Position numbers and translations under genes: made by a program
Notes under the pieces: model-generated
Databases searched by the model: none
What the model saw: only the letters and a program-made list of their open reading frames with translations
What the model was told of the DNA's origin: nothing
Part shown: positions 1 through 4,720 of the stretch, one piece after another
How the letters are laid out: each line of letters begins with the position of its first letter
Numbering within the stretch: position 1 is the first letter of the stretch
NCBI GenBank assembly: GCA_946481035.1
Contig: CAMLNK010000361.1
Location: 1 to 5,434, forward strand
Source: an uncultured Dyadobacter sp.
GTDB lineage: Bacteria > Bacteroidota > Bacteroidia > Cytophagales > Spirosomataceae
Direction: 5' to 3'
Length of the DNA: 5,434 nt

Positions 1-135
1 GCCTCGGACGGCTATATTGTCCCAGTCAAAAACGGACGATTCGAGAATGTTTTTCTTGGGTTGGGCAATAATGCAGGTCAATGTGCAGCAGACAGAGATA
101 GAGGCAATAGTAAGGTCTCGTTTTGTAATTTTCAT
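1..135 (-). CDS. Exported protein, N-terminal fragment, probable cupin-domain protein (partial)
   Basis: Reading the minus strand from the ATG at 135-133 gives 45 codons, open to the window edge, so only the N-terminus is present. Residues 1-24 form a signal peptide: a charged start (MKITKRD), a hydrophobic stretch at residues 8-23, and a likely signal peptidase I cleavage after Ala24 (IIA|Q). Three cysteines (16, 17, 21) lie in this stretch, but none sits in a convincing lipobox. The mature start reads PKKNILESSVFDWDNIAV. From memory, an 'S-x-VFDW' start like this is typical of small exported cupin proteins of Bacteroidota, whose metal-binding beta-barrel follows directly. The barrel lies outside the window, so the cupin call is an inference from the leader. 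The gene diverges from the Dabb/HxlR pair. No Shine-Dalgarno is visible before the ATG, as usual in this phylum. That it is a real gene is fairly sure; its family is much less so. Confidence 0.62.
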   Translation of the reverse strand, partial: MKITKRDLTIASISVCCTLTCIIAQPKKNILESSVFDWDNIAVRG

Positions 136-204
136 AAATAGGGTTCATTGAGTAGTTTTAAGTAGAAAGACTTCTATCGGAAAGGTTTACCTTGAATGAT
201 TTTG

Positions 205-212
205 CAAAAATA
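205..212 (-). promoter_or_regulatory. Candidate -7 box for the minus-strand cupin-like gene
   Basis: On the minus strand the octamer TATTTTTG matches the Bacteroidota -7 consensus TAnnTTTG at every fixed position. It lies about 70 nt upstream of the ATG at 135, which implies a 5' UTR of roughly 60-65 nt. No TTG/TTTG -33 element is visible at the expected 17-23 nt upstream, so the call rests on one box in AT-rich DNA. Confidence 0.4.
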
Positions 213-264
213 ATTTAAATTTTTATTGGATTAGTTTTAAAAGTGATTCAGAGTGCACTGATAT

Positions 265-295
265 TTTGATAATGGGCAAATAAACGTTATTCTTG
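265..295 (+). promoter_or_regulatory. Bacteroidota-type promoter for the Dabb-HxlR unit
   Basis: A -33 element TTTG (265-268) is followed after exactly 19 nt by TATTCTTG (288-295), which matches TAnnTTTG except for one C. Box sequences and spacing both fit the primary sigma factor consensus known from Bacteroides and Flavobacterium. Transcription would start near 300-304, about 40 nt before the ATG at 342. A weaker alternative -7 match, TAGTTTTA at 232-239, lacks a partner box. Confidence 0.5.
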
Positions 296-305
296 AAGTT
301 AAAAC

Positions 306-321
306 GCGGAAAACTTTCCGC
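306..321. promoter_or_regulatory. 16-nt inverted repeat at the predicted transcription start (possible operator)
   Basis: GCGGAAA (306-312) and TTTCCGC (315-321) are exact inverse complements around a 2-nt centre. The repeat begins a few bases downstream of the predicted start site and ends 20 nt before the Dabb start codon. A homodimeric repressor bound here would block the promoter; in RNA it would be a hairpin too tight to close fully. The HxlR regulator encoded downstream is the obvious candidate binder, but nothing in the sequence proves that. Confidence 0.4.
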
Positions 322-341
322 CGTCAGTTTGCGCTCAATTC

Positions 342-755
342 ATGGAAGATCAATCAAGAAGAAAGTTCCTGCACAATGCGGGATTGGCTTCACTCGCCTC
401 TGTTTCCCACGTCACCGCCGAGCCCGAAAAGAACAAGGAGCTGTTTATTCATCACGTTTTCTTTTACCTCAAAGAACCCAACAACGCCCAGCACGAGGCG
501 CAGCTGCTGGAAGGGTTGCACAAGCTGGCCAAGGTACCGGCGATCGAGTATGTGCACATCGGGAAGCCCGCATTAACGAGCCGCGAGGTGATCGTCAAAG
601 ATTACACGATTTCGTGGATGTGTTTTTTTAAGAATATCATTGAGGAAGAAATCTATCAAACGCACCCGATCCACCTCGAATTTATCGAGCAATATTCCCA
701 TTTGTGGGAAAAAGTAGTGGTTTACGATTCAATAGGGCCAAAGAAGGTTGATTAA
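342..755 (+). CDS. Exported Dabb-domain (stress-responsive alpha/beta barrel) protein
   Basis: The 137-residue protein starts with a twin-arginine motif, S5-R6-R7-K8-F9-L10, then a short weakly hydrophobic stretch (about 13-25) and a possible cleavage after Ala26 (V-T-A|E). The mature part, about 110 residues, is one Dabb domain: a first strand at residues 35-43 (FIHHVFFYL), helix 46-63, strand 69-74 (VHIGKP), strand 88-96, and the family-typical 'Y-x-x-HP-x-H-x-x-F' segment at 105-114, ending in WEKVVVYDS (122-130). Dabb domains form dimeric ferredoxin-like barrels; most members, including many Tat-exported ones in Bacteroidota, have no known reaction. The ATG at 342 is chosen because the Tat motif follows it directly. 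A promoter and an inverted repeat lie just upstream, and the HxlR gene follows after 41 nt on the same strand, so the two may be co-transcribed. The hydrophobic region is short, so actual export is less certain than the domain. Confidence 0.85.
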   Translation: MEDQSRRKFLHNAGLASLASVSHVTAEPEKNKELFIHHVFFYLKEPNNAQHEAQLLEGLHKLAKVPAIEYVHIGKPALTSREVIVKDYTISWMCFFKNIIEEEIYQTHPIHLEFIEQYSHLWEKVVVYDSIGPKKVD

Positions 756-796
756 TGCCTTTGGCGGGTACCATCATATGTTGAAAAAGCAGTGAT

Positions 797-1183
797 ATGA
801 AAGAGAATTTCAAAGAAAACCACCCTGAATGCCGGGAAATGATCCTGCCGGTACGGGATGCACTGGACGTAATCAGCGGGAAATGGAAGATTTCGATCCT
901 TATTGCGATGGCCCTCGGCAACAAGCGGTTTATGGAATTGCAGAATGCCATTCCGAACATCACGCCGCGAATGCTGTCGAAGGAGCTGAAAGAGCTGGAA
1001 ATGAACCTGCTGGTGGAGCGAAAAGTGTATGATTCGTTTCCGCCCGTGATAGAATACGAGCGCACCGAACACGCCCGTACACTCGAACCGCTGATCGAAG
1101 AGCTTCGCCGCTGGGGCGAGTATCACCGGCTGGTGATCATTGGTACCAATATTGAACATCCCGCAAATGCATTACAGGATTGA
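797..1183 (+). CDS. HxlR-family winged-helix transcriptional regulator
   Basis: The 128-residue protein has the length and layout of HxlR/DUF24 MarR-like regulators. 'ALDVISGKWKISIL' (22-35) is the family hallmark opening the winged helix. The recognition helix lies in 'ITPRMLSKELKELE' (55-68), the wing in residues 77-92 with the typical 'FPPVIEYERTEHA', and the dimerisation helix at about 94-110. The only cysteine is Cys12, just before the first helix. Characterised relatives (YodB, HypR and QorR types) sense quinones, aldehydes or disulfide stress through an N-terminal cysteine, so a redox- or electrophile-sensing role is plausible but inferred. The protein is cytoplasmic and should bind DNA as a dimer. 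It lies 41 nt after the Dabb stop codon with no clear promoter in the gap, and a hairpin follows its stop. Likely targets are its own unit and perhaps the divergent gene. Confidence 0.92.
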   Translation: MKENFKENHPECREMILPVRDALDVISGKWKISILIAMALGNKRFMELQNAIPNITPRMLSKELKELEMNLLVERKVYDSFPPVIEYERTEHARTLEPLIEELRRWGEYHRLVIIGTNIEHPANALQD

Positions 1184-1186
1184 GGT

Positions 1187-1209
1187 AAAGTTGCCTCCCG
1201 GGCGACTTT
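1187..1209 (+). terminator. Hairpin after hxlR, probable weak terminator
   Basis: AAAGTTGCC (1187-1195) pairs with GGCGACTTT (1201-1209) around a 5-nt loop, giving a 9-bp stem with one G-U pair. It starts 4 nt after the hxlR stop codon. The T-run is only the three bases of the arm, so termination may be incomplete and some transcripts could continue into the GH9 gene 35 nt further on. Confidence 0.45.
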
Positions 1210-1243
1210 GTGATCGTAATGTGAATCCGTTTAAGAAAAATCA

Positions 1244-2992
1244 ATGAAGTTATTCCCGTATTTGGCCGCGTCACTGGTCGCTTTTGGTTTGTCGTTCTCG
1301 CCTGCGTGTGCGCAGGAGCATTCGGATGCGATCCGCTTGAACCAGGTCGGATTTTACCCGGCTGCACCGAAAATAGCCGTTGTAGCGGCAGATGCAGGCG
1401 ATGCGTTCGAAGTGAAGGATGCCAAATCGGGAAAAACGGTTTTGAGAGGGAAGCTCGGAAGCACCCGTACCAGCCAGCATTCGGGCAGGCATACGCGTCT
1501 GGCCGATTTTTCGACGCTTAACAAGCCGGGTTCTTATATTATTGAAATTCCGGGGTTGGGAAAATCGGCGCCGTTCCATATCGACGGTCGCGTTCACCGG
1601 GGTGTTGCCGCAGCCGCATTGAAAGGCTTTTATTATCAGCGAGCTTCCATTGGACTCCCTGAAAAATACGCGGGAAAATGGGCGCGCCCGGCCGGTCACC
1701 CCGACGACAAAGCACTGGTTCATGCATCGGTGGTGTCGGAAGGACGGCCTGAGAATACCGTAATTTCCTCGCCGCGGGGTTGGTATGATGCGGGCGACTA
1801 CAACAAGTATATTGTCAATTCAGGCATTACAATGGGGACGTTGCTCTCGTTGTACGAAGATTATCCGCTTTATTTCGAAGATTTTAACATCAATATTCCC
1901 GAAAGCAACAACGGTGTTCCCGATTTGCTCGATGAGATAGCCTGGAACCTGCGCTGGATGCTTACCATGCAGGACCCGGCCGACGGCGGTGTTTACCACA
2001 AGCTTACCAACCCGCGTTTTGATGGAATGATCATGCCGGATGCTGCAAAAAATCCCCGGTATGTGGTACAGAAAGGCACCGCCGCAACGCTCGACTTTGT
2101 GGCGGTGATGGCTCAGGCGTCGCGGGTATTCAAAAGCTTTGACAAGAAATTCCCCGGCCTGGCCGATTCCTGCATCACGGCTGCGGTGAAAGGCTGGCAA
2201 TGGGCAGGAAAGCATCCTGCGGTGTTGTACAATCAGGATGCGATGAACAAAGAGTTTGACCCCGACGTGGCTACCGGCGCTTACGGCGACCGTTCCGTGA
2301 AGGACGAGTGGATATGGGCAGCGTGTGAAATGTACGCTACGACAGGCAAACCGGAATACATCAAAGAAATTGATCTGGAATTACAGCAACCCATCGCATT
2401 GCCTGCTTGGAGCCAGGTGAAAACATTGGGATATTATACACTGCTGCGTTTTGCCGAAAAGCTGAAATTGCCCGCCGGGCAGTCCGATGCATTGCGGAAG
2501 AATGTCCTGGATTACTCAACACGGCTTCTGGCCGACCTCGAAAAGCAACCGTACAACACCGTAATGGGCAAAGTTGCGCAGGATTATGCGTGGGGCAGCA
2601 GCTCGGTTGCCGCGAACCAGGGCATTGCGTTGCTGTATGCCCACCGACTGTCCAAAGATCAGAAATACCTCCATGCTGCGCTGGGAAATCTCGATTACCT
2701 GCTGGGTCGGAATGCGACAGGCTATTGTTTCCTGACGGGTTTCGGCTCCAAACGTGTTATGCACCCGCACCACCGGCTGTCCATTGCCGATGGAGTCGCG
2801 GACCCGATCCCAGGCTTGCTTTCGGGCGGTCCTAACCCCGGGCAGCAGGATAAATGCGCCGGCTACCCGAACAAGTTCGCCGACGAGTCTTTTACCGACA
2901 ACGATTGCTCGTACGCGTCCAACGAAATCGCTATCAATTGGAATGCGCCGATGGTATATCTCGCGGCAGCCCTGGAAGCGACGATGAAATAG
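1244..2992 (+). CDS. Secreted glycoside hydrolase family 9 (cellulase-type endoglucanase) with N-terminal Ig-like domain
   Basis: The 582-residue enzyme has a Sec signal peptide (1 to about 24, ending ACAQ), a CelD-type N-terminal Ig-like domain (about 29-114, opening IRLNQVGFYP) and an (alpha/alpha)6-barrel GH9 domain (about 120-580). YDAGD at 181-185 supplies the catalytic aspartates D182 and D185, which position and activate water. The GH9 His signature ends at HPHHR (507-511), and FTDNDCSYASNE (550-561) carries the acid Glu561; this second signature matches the family pattern fully. Known GH9 enzymes hydrolyse beta-1,4-glucans with inversion, mostly as endoglucanases; the actual substrate (cellulose, mixed-linkage glucan or xyloglucan fragments) cannot be told from the sequence. 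There is no carbohydrate-binding module, dockerin or type IX secretion tail, so a periplasmic location is likeliest. No SusC/SusD or other sugar genes adjoin it. One oddity is Cys495 at the first position of the His signature, where Ser, Thr or Val is usual. No clear promoter was found in the 60 nt before the ATG. Confidence 0.95.
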   Translation: MKLFPYLAASLVAFGLSFSPACAQEHSDAIRLNQVGFYPAAPKIAVVAADAGDAFEVKDAKSGKTVLRGKLGSTRTSQHSGRHTRLADFSTLNKPGSYIIEIPGLGKSAPFHIDGRVHRGVAAAALKGFYYQRASIGLPEKYAGKWARPAGHPDDKALVHASVVSEGRPENTVISSPRGWYDAGDYNKYIVNSGITMGTLLSLYEDYPLYFEDFNINIPESNNGVPDLLDEIAWNLRWMLTMQDPADGGVYHKLTNPRFDGMIMPDAAKNPRYVVQKGTAATLDFVAVMAQASRVFKSFDKKFPGLADSCITAAVKGWQWAGKHPAVLYNQDAMNKEFDPDVATGAYGDRSVKDEWIWAACEMYATTGKPEYIKEIDLELQQPIALPAWSQVKTLGYYTLLRFAEKLKLPAGQSDALRKNVLDYSTRLLADLEKQPYNTVMGKVAQDYAWGSSSVAANQGIALLYAHRLSKDQKYLHAALGNLDYLLGRNATGYCFLTGFGSKRVMHPHHRLSIADGVADPIPGLLSGGPNPGQQDKCAGYPNKFADESFTDNDCSYASNEIAINWNAPMVYLAAALEATMK

Positions 2993-3000
2993 CCGGATTT

Positions 3001-3207
3001 TCAGGCCTTTTTACCCTTCAGCGGAACGGTTTCCGGGGTTTCGTTATAGCCTTTCTTTTTCGTCATATTCACTTTTTCGGACTTCTGAATGGCTTCCTGT
3101 TTCAGGAGGCCGGAAGGTTTCCGGCTATCGTCCTTTTGCTTCGATTTACCTTTCGGTCCGCCATGGCTCGGCGAGCCGCCTTCCACATTGCTGGTTTGCG
3201 TTTTCAT
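3001..3207 (-). CDS. Small lysine-rich, probably disordered protein of unknown function
   Basis: This 68-residue reading frame starts at the ATG 3207-3205 and ends with TGA at 3003-3001. I do not recognise a named family. The product is very basic (15 Lys and 1 Arg against 7 acidic residues), has no Cys or Trp and only one aromatic residue (Tyr54), and has no signal peptide or membrane segment. A Gly/Ser/Pro-rich start (VEGGSPSHGGPKG, 8-20) leads to a possible short helix (33-46, LLKQEAIQKSEK) and the tail TPETVPLKGKKA (57-68). It looks intrinsically disordered, perhaps nucleic-acid binding, but that is inference from composition. It is taken as a gene because it fills a slot between neighbours that does not overlap either of them, has an A-rich leader before its ATG, and has protein-like rather than random composition. 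It is convergent with the GH9 gene (8-bp gap) and divergent from the acyl-CoA dehydrogenase gene. Confidence 0.6.
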   Translation of the reverse strand: MKTQTSNVEGGSPSHGGPKGKSKQKDDSRKPSGLLKQEAIQKSEKVNMTKKKGYNETPETVPLKGKKA

Positions 3208-3329
3208 AGTTTTTCAGGTTTAGGCAAATACCTGCAATTTTCATTCCCGGTGGCCTTACTTTTTAAGCCTGGTGCAGTAGAACGGCCTCCGGGGACGACT
3301 CTTTATCAAATCACAATCCAGCAAACGGT
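3208..3329. promoter_or_regulatory. Divergent intergenic region with weak promoter-like signals and a split inverted repeat
   Basis: These 122 bp must hold the promoters of both the small minus-strand gene and the acyl-CoA dehydrogenase gene. On the plus strand TACTTTTT (3257-3264) matches 7 of 8 positions of TAnnTTTG but has no TTG box at the right distance. On the minus strand no good box was found. CAGGT (3215-3219) and ACCTG (3230-3234) are inverse complements 10 nt apart, next to the small gene's start. The evidence for any single site is weak. Confidence 0.3.
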
Positions 3330-4688
3330 ATGAACCTTTTCAAATCCATTTCTCAACTACGCGATCTCCTCAAAAACATCGATATCGAAGCCGTTACCAA
3401 GCTTTCCCGGAAGGTTGACCTCAATCAGTTAATGGGCATCGTCTCGAAGATGAGCGAGGAAGATCTTGCCAAAATGCTGAAATTCATGCAGGCCGGTTCC
3501 GGCAAAAAGAAGGCGCCGCCGGTCGTGAATGGCGACTTTTACGAACTTGCCTCTACACTTAACCCGGAAGAGCAGGAGATTCGCCTGAAAGTTCGCGAGT
3601 TTATGGAAACGGAAATCAAGCCGATTGCTAATTACTACTGGAACAATGCACAGTTTCCAATGCATATTATCCCGCTGATGGCCAAGTTGGATATTTGTGG
3701 ACTTACCTACCACGGATATGGCTGTGCCGGGCGGTCGGCACTGCTCGAAGGCTTTATCGCGATGGAAATGGCGCGCATCGATTCGTCTGTTTCTACTTTC
3801 TTCGGCGTGCATAGCGGCCTTGCAATGGGCTCAATTTACCTGTGCGGTTCGGAGGAACAGAAGCAGCAATGGTTGCCGGTAATGCAACGTATGGAGCTGA
3901 TCGGTGCATTTGGCCTTACCGAGCCGGAAGTAGGCTCAGGCGCTGCCGGCGGACTCACAACAACCTGTCAGCGGGAAGGAGACGAATGGGTCATCAACGG
4001 CCAGAAAAAGTGGATTGGTAATGCGACGTTCTCCGATATCACGATTATCTGGGCGCGCGATTTAGGTGATAACCAGGTGAAAGGATTTATCGTCCGGAAG
4101 GAAAACCCCGGCTTCAAAGCGGAGAAAATGGAGGATAAAATGGCGTTGCGTACCGTGCAGAATGCCTTGATCACATTGACAGATTGCCGTGTACCGGAGG
4201 CCGACCGCCTTCAAAATGCCAATTCGTTCAAAGATACCGCCAACGTCCTGCGTATGACGCGTGCGGGCGTTGCATGGCAGGCGGTCGGGTGCGGGCGGGG
4301 CGCGTACGAGCTGGCTTTGAAATACACCATGGAAAGAAGGCAGTTCGGGCGCCCGATCGCGGGTTTTCAATTGGTACAAGACCTGTTGGTAACGATGCTC
4401 GGCGATCTTACGGCGATGCAAACGATGGTTTACCGGTTATCCCAATTGCAGGACGCGGGCGATCTGGCCGACGAGCACGCCTCGCTCGCGAAGGTGTTCT
4501 GCACGCTGCGTATGCGCTCGATCGTGGACCATGCGCGGGAGCTCTTCGGTGGAAACGGCATATTGCTCGAATACGACATTGCCCGCTTCGTGGCGGATGC
4601 CGAGGCCATTTACTCTTATGAAGGCACCAAGGAAATCAATTCGCTGATCGTCGGCAGGGCCATTACCGGGGAAAGCGCGTTTGTATAA
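3330..4688 (+). CDS. Acyl-CoA dehydrogenase/oxidase family protein, ACX4/glutaryl-CoA dehydrogenase-like, with N-terminal extension
   Basis: This cytoplasmic, probably FAD-dependent enzyme of 452 residues should introduce a 2,3-double bond into an acyl-CoA. Residues from about 69 form the full fold: N-terminal helical domain (77-190), beta domain with the flavin signature (195-204), 'GQKKWIGN' (224-231) and C-terminal helical domain (300-452) with 'RRQFG' (336-340) and 'LFGGNGI' (405-411). 'YEGT' (430-433) gives the catalytic base Glu431, in the position used by glutaryl-CoA and short-chain enzymes. From memory, it resembles plant peroxisomal short-chain acyl-CoA oxidase ACX4 throughout more than glutaryl-CoA dehydrogenase, and the Arg that holds the glutaryl carboxylate appears replaced (Ser153-Thr156 region), so glutarate is an unlikely substrate. 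Residues 1-68 are an extra, mostly helical segment ending in a Lys-rich linker (59-61); usual family length is about 380-400. The flavin signature reads TEPEVGSG where TEPxxGSD is expected. The gene stands alone, with a strong terminator after it. Whether it is a dehydrogenase or an oxidase is open. Confidence 0.9.
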   Translation: MNLFKSISQLRDLLKNIDIEAVTKLSRKVDLNQLMGIVSKMSEEDLAKMLKFMQAGSGKKKAPPVVNGDFYELASTLNPEEQEIRLKVREFMETEIKPIANYYWNNAQFPMHIIPLMAKLDICGLTYHGYGCAGRSALLEGFIAMEMARIDSSVSTFFGVHSGLAMGSIYLCGSEEQKQQWLPVMQRMELIGAFGLTEPEVGSGAAGGLTTTCQREGDEWVINGQKKWIGNATFSDITIIWARDLGDNQVKGFIVRKENPGFKAEKMEDKMALRTVQNALITLTDCRVPEADRLQNANSFKDTANVLRMTRAGVAWQAVGCGRGAYELALKYTMERRQFGRPIAGFQLVQDLLVTMLGDLTAMQTMVYRLSQLQDAGDLADEHASLAKVFCTLRMRSIVDHARELFGGNGILLEYDIARFVADAEAIYSYEGTKEINSLIVGRAITGESAFV

Positions 4689-4691
4689 ACG

Positions 4692-4719
4692 AAAAAGGGC
4701 AGTTTCAGCTGCCCTTTTT
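4692..4719. terminator. Bidirectional intrinsic terminator between convergent genes
   Basis: AAAAAGGGCAG (4692-4702) and CTGCCCTTTTT (4709-4719) form a perfect 11-bp stem with a 6-nt loop. The GC-rich hexamer core is flanked by an A-run and a T-run, so each strand yields a hairpin followed by U residues. It starts 3 nt after the stop codon of the acyl-CoA dehydrogenase gene and ends 1 nt from the stop codon of the minus-strand gene, so it serves both. Confidence 0.93.
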
Positions 4720-4720
4720 G

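Noticed and set aside
136..341. Small RNA, riboswitch or tRNA in the divergent intergenic region
   Set aside because: Apart from the short inverted repeat at 306-321 there is no strong stem, terminator or conserved RNA motif; the stretch reads as AT-rich promoter DNA.
293..631. 112-codon open frame overlapping the Dabb gene in another frame, starting from TTG
   Set aside because: Its product is Arg-rich with no recognisable domain, while the overlapping frame at 342-755 encodes a clear Tat signal and Dabb domain. It is a shadow of that gene.
1271..1723. Long minus-strand frame (150 codons) antisense to the GH9 gene
   Set aside because: The Arg-rich product has no domain, and the plus strand here encodes the signal peptide and Ig-like domain of GH9.
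3109..3125. Perfect 7-bp hairpin GCCGGAA-GGT-TTCCGGC downstream of GH9, considered as its terminator
   Set aside because: It lies inside the small minus-strand gene, over 100 nt past the GH9 stop, and no T-run follows directly. A similar CGGAA/TTCCG pair at 3022-3035 is also explained by coding.
306..3125. Recurrence of GGAAnnnTTTCC-like inverted repeats at 306-321, 3022-3035 and 3109-3125 as a dispersed repeat family
   Set aside because: Only the short core is shared, flanks and spacers differ, and two of the three lie in coding sequence, so a common element is not supported.
2854..3333. 159-codon plus-strand frame bridging the GH9 end and the acyl-CoA dehydrogenase start
   Set aside because: It overlaps the end of GH9 and the whole small minus-strand gene, and its Phe/Arg-rich translation looks like antisense of Lys-rich coding. 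The small minus-strand gene fits better.
4062..4421. Minus-strand and alternative plus-strand frames (also 4184-4621) within the acyl-CoA dehydrogenase gene
   Set aside because: They lie fully inside a gene with intact catalytic motifs and have Arg/His/Pro-rich compositions typical of shadow frames.
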